Source of the DNA: Thermodiscus sp.
Lineage (GTDB): Archaea > Thermoproteota > Thermoprotei_A > Sulfolobales > Acidilobaceae
Direction of reading: 5' to 3'
Length of the DNA stretch: 48,667 bases
Assembly: GCA_015523485.1 (NCBI GenBank)
Contig: WAKH01000018.1
Coordinates: 1 to 48,667 of the forward strand
In this document: piece by piece, positions 25,901 to 32,913 of the stretch
How the letters are laid out: the number at the start of each line of letters is the position of its first letter
Numbering within the stretch: the first letter of the stretch is position 1
Position numbers and translations under genes: made by a program
Notes under the pieces: generated by a model
What the model was told of the DNA's origin: nothing
Seen by the model: only the letters and a program-made list of their open reading frames with translations
Database searches by the model: none

Positions 25901-26919
25901 CTATATACATGGTGTGGAACGCTATAAGACAAAGAACAGGAGGAAGCCCAATGATCATCCTCCCCACGAACGCAATTCACCCCGATCCGCTTGGCCTAAA
26001 AGCGGTGAGCATGCTTCAGAGGCTAGGCTACCTAGATTACTGGAGCGTAAGAACAACCCTAACAGGTTACAAGTTTAAGCGTGATGAGGATCCCTCTGAT
26101 TATCTTCCATGGTATATGGATCTAGGCAACGGAATAGTAGTTGGCCCCCAAGAGAACCTCTCTGGGATAGCCGAGAAACTCCCACTACGTATACAGAGAT
26201 GTACCTCACCAATCAATGGACACAAACCCTTAATCTTGAAAGTCGGCCCACTTACAATCTCTACTGGCAAGTGCAAGGACTATATTGTGGTCGAGACAAG
26301 TAGTGTTCAAACTATGATAGTCAACCTATCACTAGACATGGATCATAAGCCCTTAGAGTACTTCCCACCAGCAGACTACCATTACGTAGTCACCACCATG
26401 TGGAGCGAGGAAGAAAAAGTAGAGGCTTTACACAATCTCCTAGAATCTGCTATTGAGGCATCTAAGAAATCTAAGGATTTAACAAATCAAGTGTTAAGAT
26501 CGGGCCTAGAAGCCTATTTCTCAGACTCGCACCTTACAACGCCAAGCGACCCGCCAGCGAGCCTATTGGGGAAGAGATCGGCCTGCCCTACAATAGCTGA
26601 GTGCTTAGATGATATAGTGAAGATGATGATCCGTGCAACTGAATGGATCGGTGAGAGGGGTGTAACACTAGCTGTACAGAACGAGGAATGGGCGGATGCT
26701 ATAATAAGGCGTTATACCTCGATTACAGGGAAGCCTTTCAAAGGTACTTGGAAGGGGTCCTACGCACGGATTGTTAATGCTAGTCGTAGGAGTTGGGTTC
26801 ACCTGATGGATTATGGTTTCCTCATAGCTGTCGTTCGAGGTTCGCCGCGTCCCAGTGTTCTCATCGATAGGTTACGTGGCTACCCTTACCATGCGCTATT
26901 CATATACAATAAGGCATAA
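22948..26919 (+). CDS. Very large membrane-anchored RecQ-like SF2 helicase
   Basis: The 1,323 residues start with a transmembrane helix (about 8-32, IIAYVISAVLLMLTLYLVMV), then ~550 residues I do not recognise. A complete SF2 core follows: YKLRSYQKSII (582-592), Walker A PTGSGKS (612-618), DEAH (715-718), TATAP, ATKAFGMGVDIPNIRWIIHF, and YYQEVGRAGRDG (937-948). The GMGVD and QE.GRAGRDG motifs are RecQ-type. Another ~370 residues follow without the RecQ zinc or HRDC signatures. RecQ helicases unwind DNA 3'-5' and are normally soluble and half this size. The N-terminal anchor and flanks are unusual. It lies 27 bases after the DAO gene, likely the same transcript. Confidence 0.88.
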   Translation: MGDPILPYTIIAYVISAVLLMLTLYLVMVRLYAIGASRSIGPLLLNPPFSRATIWLLRRYAGKGKTSWDTAIDVALKTRNLSIIHLNAYHQSCPSEEIIKRLRDMGLYETITLLYSRGCKISEELKREALRFHILAGQKNYLEVYGFRQPRPTLISFYCGDRVIELWDGERTITSKGLPDNAFKRLQTLVNPDLASMALGAGIAISWGCTGGVNARHILKTIYPEIPSSISALSYHLGLTGSKAEIVGRATIQAFKIAYEIGGHQELGLPDWISSITVSPGVECMIEPGTIVVTDTPRAACPTWSPYRIALDGDKPSNLSVEAWIALKSLAYRRACYKSVLSTDQGDPLLQELRQVIPSFLKEGSDPPAEGGFQVHVSDVKYLRVSKYQVLFDCARPVKQCAAMAGLKPPEAITVKPKVASSSPVLRGPVEAIEVARELWGGGPTLYVTPSMLASKLTASGLGLYIISEPEDVDEWLDNGSDAVTSWSALLDMPWLKTLAPRIVLVYPETFPGKPVNVGDIVDWVRMLATDVSSLMVSRLAYFQDSVLVGEARVPRVSSPIYDKNDLSVEAEEVFSEYWKGYKLRSYQKSIIKAILEMIINRPVQPVYTILPTGSGKSAIFQIAGIIGKRLGYGGYVLVISPLRALMRDQVENARRRGFAADRIDASVSGKKKKLIMMAAKMGALDILYVTPERFMDEDFNKLVIEAPPALVVLDEAHTLARWGPSFRPSYLHAAKIIADIRSADGWPPVALFTATAPQDVVENSLAAIGVYTSSTVNVSLNEETEYVFPREGALVFRGPIVRSELVFDVITAPDGPSRVDQAAHVIRELAQWSSSFKEPWVGVVYTGFVKRTRKEWENADQLADLLAEKTGLSTISYHGQLSSRERRLRENMIYEASMGKRDPLVVVATKAFGMGVDIPNIRWIIHFTASDSIEDYYQEVGRAGRDGKEARIVTFYNPIDFEERIRMARAQRTTPSAVAVMYNTIYMVWNAIRQRTGGSPMIILPTNAIHPDPLGLKAVSMLQRLGYLDYWSVRTTLTGYKFKRDEDPSDYLPWYMDLGNGIVVGPQENLSGIAEKLPLRIQRCTSPINGHKPLILKVGPLTISTGKCKDYIVVETSSVQTMIVNLSLDMDHKPLEYFPPADYHYVVTTMWSEEEKVEALHNLLESAIEASKKSKDLTNQVLRSGLEAYFSDSHLTTPSDPPASLLGKRSACPTIAECLDDIVKMMIRATEWIGERGVTLAVQNEEWADAIIRRYTSITGKPFKGTWKGSYARIVNASRRSWVHLMDYGFLIAVVRGSPRPSVLIDRLRGYPYHALFIYNKA

Positions 26920-26921
26920 AT

Positions 26922-27392
26922 TTAACATTTTTCATTTATTACATCGCCTAGCCTCTCGTACCCTTGCCTGATTATCTTACAGATCTCTTCATACTCTTTC
27001 TGCATGCCAAGATTCTTTAATGCGATAGCACCATCGATGATGTAGAATATAATTACATCGAATTTAGCCCTAGCCTTTTCTTTTATAATCCTTGCTGCCT
27101 CCTGCACGCCCTTCTCGGTTAGCTTGTATACTATCCGCCTGCCACCTCTCACGTTTGATACGGCAATCTCAGCGACTTCAATTAATCCCTCCTGCCTCAA
27201 CTGGTCTAAGAGTGGGTACAAGGTACCGGCAGCGGGTTTCCACCTGTTGTTTGTTACTTCTTTGATCTTCTTCATGATTTCATATCCATGCATAGGTCCG
27301 TCGAGAAGTATCCGCATTACTAGGTTCCTAAGGGATTCTTTGTATACTGTTGATCCCTTCTCTTTGTACTCTCCTTTCAACCTGCCCTCCAT
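26922..27392 (-). CDS. PadR-family transcriptional regulator
   Basis: The signature MRILLDGPMHGYEIMKKIKE...WKPAAGTLYPLLDQLRQEGLI is the PadR winged helix. A C-terminal helical region (from about residue 105) mediates dimerisation and often ligand binding. The track starts at GTG 27401, but ATG 27392 follows AGGTG by six bases and is preferred (156 residues). PadR proteins usually repress nearby transporter or membrane genes. Here the closest divergent reading frame is only a 30-codon hydrophobic ORF, so its target may be elsewhere. The stop is three bases from the helicase stop (convergent). Confidence 0.9.
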   Translation of the reverse strand: MEGRLKGEYKEKGSTVYKESLRNLVMRILLDGPMHGYEIMKKIKEVTNNRWKPAAGTLYPLLDQLRQEGLIEVAEIAVSNVRGGRRIVYKLTEKGVQEAARIIKEKARAKFDVIIFYIIDGAIALKNLGMQKEYEEICKIIRQGYERLGDVINEKC

Positions 27393-27523
27393 CAATTGCA
27401 CCTGTATTCTAAAATGCGATATAACAGGGTATGATATATTTTCATGAGAATGGGGGTTCCTAGACTGGCGTCCATCCTCATCGGTATGTCCTCGGCAATA
27501 CCAGCCCTCTTCACAACCCCCAT

Positions 27524-27537
27524 ACTATATGTATAGT
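27524..27537. promoter_or_regulatory. Inverted repeat ACTATA-TG-TATAGT
   Basis: A perfect 14-base interrupted palindrome lies in the 166-base gap between padR and the orphan gene at 27559-28659. It is about 130 bases upstream of padR. It could be a regulator site or part of a terminator for the orphan gene. No further support. Confidence 0.3.
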
Positions 27538-27558
27538 CTGCTGGGAAGCTAATTTGCG

Positions 27559-28659
27559 TCACGACAATAGTCCATTGGCTATTTCACTTATAGTGATGTT
27601 CTTTTCTTGCGCTGTAATCGCTTTTAGCAGGGCTGTTGAAGAGTCAACTACATCAGACACGTCGATCGACTCTATTTGATCGTTTAACCCGATTAAGGAG
27701 GCCACCGGTTTTTTGCCTACGAGGTACAGTATACTCCCTTTGCCATGAGTATATGATTCGAATACTCTTTGTTCGACGTTTTTATTTAATATTAAATAGG
27801 GATAAGGGCACCTGTTGCCTGAACATATCCTTAGAACCTTGCCTGTACCTTCATTGACATAATAGTTAAACGGTACTACAATAGAGCCTAAGATTTCAAG
27901 TAATGGATTATTTGGAGTTTCAAAGCCTGCATTTGAGACCCATGCCGCTTCGGCTCCCACGATTATGGAAGTGAGGTCAACATCTGTAACGATTACATGG
28001 TCTGGCCTGTATCTTGTAATTGAATGATAGGAGGATGAGAGGAGTGTCCATATTTCCCTCCTTAGGGTGTGCTGGAGAGTATCGTGTAATAGTCTAGTAT
28101 GCAATATCCTGGTATCCTTGGAAACGAGCTTCTTTATGGTATCTGCTAGTCCCTTAATTTCATCCATCCTGTAGATGCCGTGTATAAAGTCTTGGCACTT
28201 CCTCTTTATGCTTCTCAGTTTTGGGAAATGACTTGCCATTTCCTCGTAGATCGCTACTACAAGAGGAGATATCCTGCAAAAGGCTTCTGCTGTCATCGGG
28301 TTTGCTTTTAGATTATGCGTTAAACTAATCCATTTTATGCAGGATTTTGTTGGGTTATATGTCTGGAGCAAATAATTGATTCTGTCTAGTATGGATCCCT
28401 TTTTCCTTCTCAAGTGGTCTGATGCTAGATTGTATGCAAGTAGGACAGCCTGGCACGGATCATTCACCTTATACGTTTTCTTCTGGCTATGGCTTACAAC
28501 GATGAAATGGTCGCCGTTATAGACGAGTTTGACACCGTTCTTATTGCCGGTGAACCAGAAGCCATCACTGGTTTCCAGAATATACTCGTCTTTTACTTCA
28601 TGGGCTTTGAACCCAAGGGCTGACGCGGCAAGCAGTATATCTCTATCCTTGCAATACAA
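27559..28659 (-). CDS. Protein of unknown function, 366 residues
   Basis: This is a long ORF with ordinary codon use and no overlap with other genes. I recognise no family. The N-terminus alternates short strands (YILETSDGFWFTGNKNGVKLVYNGDHFIVVSH). The middle is helical and basic with several Cys and His (KSCIKWISLTHNLKANPM, RKCQDFIHGIY). The C-terminal part includes DHVIVTDVDLTSIIVGAEAAW and SGNRCPYPYLILNKN. No transmembrane segment is obvious. The start is TTG 28659 in the track, which has only a weak GGGGGC upstream; no nearby ATG improves on it. It is divergent from dphB with a 62-base promoter gap. Confidence 0.65.
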   Translation of the reverse strand: MYCKDRDILLAASALGFKAHEVKDEYILETSDGFWFTGNKNGVKLVYNGDHFIVVSHSQKKTYKVNDPCQAVLLAYNLASDHLRRKKGSILDRINYLLQTYNPTKSCIKWISLTHNLKANPMTAEAFCRISPLVVAIYEEMASHFPKLRSIKRKCQDFIHGIYRMDEIKGLADTIKKLVSKDTRILHTRLLHDTLQHTLRREIWTLLSSSYHSITRYRPDHVIVTDVDLTSIIVGAEAAWVSNAGFETPNNPLLEILGSIVVPFNYYVNEGTGKVLRICSGNRCPYPYLILNKNVEQRVFESYTHGKGSILYLVGKKPVASLIGLNDQIESIDVSDVVDSSTALLKAITAQEKNITISEIANGLLS

Positions 28660-28721
28660 TGTCTATGCCCCCAGGCTCTGTTTATTACCAGTAGGATACC
28701 GGATTAAATGGGTGCAGCGTT

Positions 28722-29558
28722 ATGCCTCTTTACCTAGTAGGTGGTGGCCTCGCTCCAGGTTATCAAACGGAGATTCTAATTAAATTATTAAATATAGGAG
28801 ATAAAATATACGTTGAGACTTATACTGTTCCATCAGCTGACTGGCTCCTAGAATTCGTATCAAAGCATGCCTCAGGAGAGGTAGTGGCAGCCAATCGTAG
28901 CGTTTTGGAAGATAAGGCTTCGATACTAGTTAATGAGGCGAGGGATAAGAACATTGTCGTTGTGGTACCCGGCGATCCCATGATCGCAACTACCCATAGA
29001 AGTCTAATAATGCTAGCCGATGAGTTAGGAGTTAAGTACAAGATCGTGCCAGGTGTTTCAGGAGTTTGCGCTGCGAAGTCGATAAGCCTTTTAGACTTCT
29101 ACAAGTTTGGTAGGACTGTCACGATTCCAGGACCGTGGCGCATGGTTAAACCTTATAGCATCCTAGGTTACATCTATGATAATGCTTGCATAGGCCTTCA
29201 TACGCTCGTACTCCTTGACATTAAACCAAATGGTGAACAATTGCTACCCTCAGATGCCATAAGGACGCTCCTACAGCTTGAGGATGAACTAGGCGTGAAT
29301 TCACTATCCAGAGCAACAGGATTCGTAGTAGAACGTGCAGGCTATGATGATGAGCGAGTTAGAATTTACCGTGAACTGTCGGAGATCGCTTCTGAGGGCG
29401 AGTGGAGACAGCCATCTAGTATCATAATACCGGGTGAAATATCTCCTATCGATAAAGAGATCATAAGCAAGGTCTACAAGATTAGCGAACTCAACGGTAT
29501 TGAAAGAGATGAGGCCTGTTCGTCTTCAAAAGCCCTTAAGGAGTATTTAGGACTGTGA
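28722..29558 (+). CDS. dphB: Diphthine synthase (DphB/Dph5)
   Basis: The protein is a tetrapyrrole-methylase-fold enzyme: LYLVGGGLAPGYQT at the N-terminus, VVVVPGDPMIATTHRSL in the SAM-binding loop, VPGVSGVCAAKS, and ETYT near residue 30, all typical of Dph5. It trimethylates the modified histidine of elongation factor 2 in diphthamide synthesis. Length (278) is normal. The ATG is preceded by GGGTG. Its last 23 bases overlap the convergent DUF371 gene. Confidence 0.95.
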   Translation: MPLYLVGGGLAPGYQTEILIKLLNIGDKIYVETYTVPSADWLLEFVSKHASGEVVAANRSVLEDKASILVNEARDKNIVVVVPGDPMIATTHRSLIMLADELGVKYKIVPGVSGVCAAKSISLLDFYKFGRTVTIPGPWRMVKPYSILGYIYDNACIGLHTLVLLDIKPNGEQLLPSDAIRTLLQLEDELGVNSLSRATGFVVERAGYDDERVRIYRELSEIASEGEWRQPSSIIIPGEISPIDKEIISKVYKISELNGIERDEACSSSKALKEYLGL

Positions 29559-29979
29559 GATAAACTATTAGCACTTCTCCACTCTGGAGTTTCCTGATCA
29601 GGTCTCTCCTAAGATCCCTAGCACTTTTGTTGGCTCTTATCATGATAGTCTTTGAGTCGACATAACTACTTTTTCTAACCACAATCCTCAAGGGATCGTC
29701 GAAAGACAATTTTGGATGACCTCTACCAATGACTGAGTCACATATGTTATCGCTGCAGATTATCATTACTATTATTGAGTCTTCTTTCTGTGCAGCTTTC
29801 TTGAACCATTCTGGGAGGTCAGCTACGCTGTATTCGGATGAGACGCCTATTATGCAATCGCCTCTTGGTGTTAGGTGACTCTCCTTGGTTATTTCGAGGG
29901 TGGTTCTATGTGTAGCTCTCACATTACTGTGACCTTGTGCCTTGAAGGTTAGCCATTTACTCGTGAGTGTTCTCACCAT
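29536..29979 (-). CDS. DUF371 family archaeal protein
   Basis: The 147 residues contain KAQGHSNVRATHRTTLEITKE and GDCIIGVSSEYSVADLP, the conserved stretches I associate with DUF371, a small archaeal family of unknown function. The ATG has GGGTGA eight bases upstream and overlaps the end of the Trm5-like gene by 23 bases, indicating coupling. The 3' end overlaps dphB by another 23 bases. The neighbourhood of a tRNA methyltransferase and diphthamide synthesis hints at a translation-related role; this is inference only. Confidence 0.85.
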   Translation of the reverse strand: MVRTLTSKWLTFKAQGHSNVRATHRTTLEITKESHLTPRGDCIIGVSSEYSVADLPEWFKKAAQKEDSIIVMIICSDNICDSVIGRGHPKLSFDDPLRIVVRKSSYVDSKTIMIRANKSARDLRRDLIRKLQSGEVLIVYLTVLNTP

Positions 29980-30994
29980 TCTTTTTCACCCTGAGATCTA
30001 TTACGTATATTGATTGGCTTGGACTGTAATCTAGAACTTTCTTTACTTTTTCTATTTGCACCTTGCAATCTTCTTTGAGCATTATTTTCATTATATCTTC
30101 GAGCTCTACTTCTATGTAGTCGGTCAGTAGGTAAATGTGGATTATTCCGTTATCTTTAACGTATTTGCATGCTTGATATAAGAATTGTTTACTGTTACGA
30201 GGTAGGTTCATGATAATTCTATCGAATTGAATCTTGAAGGGTAGTTTCCCGGCATCAGCGTTAATCAATATTATTATACCTTTTAATTTTTTATTTATTT
30301 TCATTGATTTACTGGCTAGTAATAGGCCCTCGAGGTTTACGTCGATCCCATAGACTACGGCTTCCTTCCGCTTGGCTATATGTAGGGGAAAAGCTCCAAT
30401 ACCAGTAAACATATCCAATACTACTTCACCGTCATTTACAAGCTCTGCGATCCTGTAGTGCTCTGCAGCAAGCCTAGGATTGTAGTAGGCCTTGGCTATG
30501 TCTACTGCCAAATAGATCTCGTACTCCTTAGCGACTGTTTCAGTTTTCATCGCTCCAGCTAGATGTATTAGCTTGGGTATCCTCTCTTCACCGAAGGTCT
30601 CCATCTTTAACCATGCGGCTTTCAATCTGGGATTATCCTCTAGAACTTTCTTGGCAGCCTCAATATAAGCGTCGATAGGCGGTCCGGCTCTCCTGCTGAA
30701 AACCACTATATCGCCTACCACCTTGTAGCTTTTCACGGGTCCTCTGAGGCGTTTTGCTTTCTTGATAGCCTGGAACGTGTCTATTACTACTTCGTGTGGA
30801 ATATCGAAGTCTTCTAAGATACTACTGGCTTTCTCGCTATTGACGATTGGGAATACCACATACTTTCCTCCTTCAGTAGACTTTGGTTTAAGTCGTGTAT
30901 TCAGCAACGAGTATTTCCGCAGTAATCTTCTCACTCTTTCTGCTAGCCTAGCTTCTACTCTTATCGCTTCGGATTCGGAGTATGTCTCTTCCAT
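29957..30994 (-). CDS. tRNA (guanine37-N1)-methyltransferase, Trm5/Taw22-like
   Basis: The C-terminal two thirds are a class I methyltransferase: VVLDMFTGIGAFPLHIAK (motif I), VVYGIDVNLEGLLLASKS, NADAGKLPF and RIIMNLPRNSKQFL (motif IV, the Trm5 NLP). The upstream EIYLAVDIAKAYYNPRLAAEHYRIAE is the Trm5 family linker (YFsPRLstER-type). Trm5 methylates G37 of tRNAs, and some archaeal paralogues act on wyosine intermediates; I cannot say which. Length 345 is typical. It is upstream of and coupled to the DUF371 gene. Confidence 0.9.
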   Translation of the reverse strand: MEETYSESEAIRVEARLAERVRRLLRKYSLLNTRLKPKSTEGGKYVVFPIVNSEKASSILEDFDIPHEVVIDTFQAIKKAKRLRGPVKSYKVVGDIVVFSRRAGPPIDAYIEAAKKVLEDNPRLKAAWLKMETFGEERIPKLIHLAGAMKTETVAKEYEIYLAVDIAKAYYNPRLAAEHYRIAELVNDGEVVLDMFTGIGAFPLHIAKRKEAVVYGIDVNLEGLLLASKSMKINKKLKGIIILINADAGKLPFKIQFDRIIMNLPRNSKQFLYQACKYVKDNGIIHIYLLTDYIEVELEDIMKIMLKEDCKVQIEKVKKVLDYSPSQSIYVIDLRVKKNGENTHE

Positions 30995-31067
30995 ATTTCA
31001 CCGGTAAAGGATTGTAGAGGGTGGGAATTATTACCTAGATCCCTGCATGAATGTACTGGGATGAAGA

Positions 31068-31913
31068 TTGTTGTCTAATAGGGTGGGCATTGTAGTCAAA
31101 CCCGACAGTGCCTTGGCTGAGCGGGTTGCTGTTAGGGCTGCAAGGGCTCTCGCTGAACTCGACGCCGAAGTCCTAATTGAGGAGGATACTTGGAATACCT
31201 ATGATTCCTTACAGGACTTTGACAAATTCAGCCTCCAGGACCCACCCGAAAAAATGATTGTGATTGGCGGTGATGGTACTCTTCTTAGAACACTAATGAA
31301 GATGAAGAATCCGGAGAAAACGATCATTATGGCTGTCAGAGCGGGTAAGAGAGGCTTTCTCTTAGACGTTGAATCATATGAAATAGAGGAGAGGATAGAG
31401 GACTTTCTTAACGACGAATACAAGGTTCATGTCTATCCGAGGCTGCAAGCTTTCTATCCTGGAGGATCGAATTGTGTTATGAATGATGCTGTGCTGGTTA
31501 TGGATAATGCGAAACTTGTCCGTCTCGCGGTCTATGTTGGTGGAGAGAGGATAATGGGTATTGATGGAGATGGCCTCGTAGTCTCAACAACTGTAGGGAG
31601 CACGGCCTATAGTTTGAGCGCTGGTGGACCGATCATAGATCCTAGCCTCCAGGTTATTGTACTTACACCTTTGAACCCTGTTCAGCTCTATCTGCGGCCT
31701 GTGGTTCTACCGCTGGAAGCCACTATAGATATCGAGGTTAAGTCGAACAGCAACCCGTTATTTCTCGTGTTGGATGGACAGGAGAGTATTAGGCTAAACC
31801 CTGGGGATACTGTTAGAGTTAAGCTGTGTGACTCGAAGGTGAAATTGGCTAGATTCAAGTGGTGGGAGAACTACTACGAGAGGCTATACACGAGAGTATT
31901 CTCATACCTCTAA
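31068..31913 (+). CDS. nadK: NAD kinase
   Basis: The GGDGTLLRT motif, MNDAVLV in place of the usual NE/ND site, and DGLVVSTTVGSTAYSLSAGGPI are diagnostic of the NAD kinase family, which makes NADP+ from NAD+. Length 281 fits. The start is uncertain: TTG 31068, TTG 31071 or GTG 31083 all lie after GGGATGAAG, and the conserved N-terminus begins at RVGIVVKPD. It is convergent with the GNAT gene at 31935, with an A/T-rich gap that may terminate both transcripts. Confidence 0.93.
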   Translation: MLSNRVGIVVKPDSALAERVAVRAARALAELDAEVLIEEDTWNTYDSLQDFDKFSLQDPPEKMIVIGGDGTLLRTLMKMKNPEKTIIMAVRAGKRGFLLDVESYEIEERIEDFLNDEYKVHVYPRLQAFYPGGSNCVMNDAVLVMDNAKLVRLAVYVGGERIMGIDGDGLVVSTTVGSTAYSLSAGGPIIDPSLQVIVLTPLNPVQLYLRPVVLPLEATIDIEVKSNSNPLFLVLDGQESIRLNPGDTVRVKLCDSKVKLARFKWWENYYERLYTRVFSYL

Positions 31914-31934
31914 AATTAAAAAATATATTAAAGA
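31914..31934. terminator. A/T-rich bidirectional termination region
   Basis: The 21-base gap between the convergent nadK and GNAT genes reads AATTAAAAAATATATTAAAG. The minus strand has a T6 run, the usual archaeal termination signal. The plus-strand signal is weaker. Confidence 0.4.
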
Positions 31935-32414
31935 TTAGTCTAGTGGTTTGTATTTCTCGATTTGGAAATCCTTGAATCCGGCCTTCTTGTAGAAGCTGTC
32001 AGCAATGCTATTACCAGCTGGATATACTGCCGTTATAATGCCAGCACCCATCTCCTTCGCAACTTTTATTGCCTCGTCGAGAAGTATCGAGCCTAACCTC
32101 TTCCTCCTATACTTTGCTTTAACGTAGAAATCGGTGATTACCGCCTTCTTTCTGGGCTCATAGAAGACTCGGTCTTCAACTCTTAGGATGATTATCCCAG
32201 CGATATCGGCGGTTGCCATATCCACGGCTACTAGTATCTTGGTATTCTCGTCTTGGACAGCCTTCTCAACGTATTCTCGTGCTATCTCATTTATGTTGGA
32301 AACCGCCTTGAAGTGCGGATCCAACTCTTCATTTAGCATCTTCAGCCTTGCAACTAACTCTGAAATCGTCTCTATATCATTCTCGACGGCTTCTCTAACA
32401 TATATGCTACTCAT
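31935..32414 (-). CDS. GNAT-family N-acetyltransferase (copy A)
   Basis: The 159 residues have the GNAT fold. The acetyl-CoA loop is KYRRKRLGSILLDEAIKVAKEMG (consensus Q/RxxGxG/A, here with R-K-R-L-G), preceded by ITDFYVKAKYR and followed by NSIADSFYKKAGFKDF. The substrate is unknown. ATG 32414 has a strong GGGAGGTG nine bases upstream. Copy B lies six bases upstream on the same strand and is clearly homologous (NEELDPHFKAV versus NEEFDPAWAV), so this is a tandem duplication that has diverged. Confidence 0.88.
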   Translation of the reverse strand: MSSIYVREAVENDIETISELVARLKMLNEELDPHFKAVSNINEIAREYVEKAVQDENTKILVAVDMATADIAGIIILRVEDRVFYEPRKKAVITDFYVKAKYRRKRLGSILLDEAIKVAKEMGAGIITAVYPAGNSIADSFYKKAGFKDFQIEKYKPLD

Positions 32415-32420
32415 AATTAA

Positions 32421-32894
32421 TTACACCTCCCTTAGGTAGATGCTCGAGTATGACCTGAACTTCAGTTTCGTATAGAAGGACTGTGCGACGAAGTTCTGGC
32501 TTGGGAATTCCGCTGCTATGTGCGCGATTCCAAGCGATGATAGTTCTTTCTGGGCTTCCTCAACTAGCTTCGATGCTATTCCTCTCCCTCTCTTCGCCGG
32601 AATCACGTAGAGTTCCGTGATTATGCCTAGCTTTCTAGTCGATAGCATGGGGTTGTCCCTTATCTCGACGTGTAGGTATCCTACAGGCTCATCGTCGCAT
32701 ACGGCGACAAGGGTTATGCCATCTCCTTCTATGTAGGCTTTTGCCCTCTCCATAGCTGCCTGGTCAAGGTTGTCTGTGACTGCCCATGCCGGATCGAATT
32801 CCTCGTTGAAAAGATAAAACCTCTTGATTAGATTAGCCAGGGCTTCAAGATCGCTCTCCACGGGTTTCCTAACACTTAATGCAGGCTCATACAT
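32421..32894 (-). CDS. GNAT-family N-acetyltransferase (copy B)
   Basis: This is a GNAT protein with the canonical acetyl-CoA loop KRGRGIASKLVEEAQKEL, preceded by IITELYVIPA and followed by NFVAQSFYTKLKF. The track frame starts at 32942 inside malic enzyme, but the GGAGGTG at 32896-32903 points to ATG 32894, giving 157 residues, the size of copy A. It is sandwiched between malic enzyme and copy A on one strand and probably belongs to a three-gene transcript. Confidence 0.88.
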   Translation of the reverse strand: MYEPALSVRKPVESDLEALANLIKRFYLFNEEFDPAWAVTDNLDQAAMERAKAYIEGDGITLVAVCDDEPVGYLHVEIRDNPMLSTRKLGIITELYVIPAKRGRGIASKLVEEAQKELSSLGIAHIAAEFPSQNFVAQSFYTKLKFRSYSSIYLREV

Positions 32895-32913
32895 ACACAT
32901 CCACCTCCAAATA

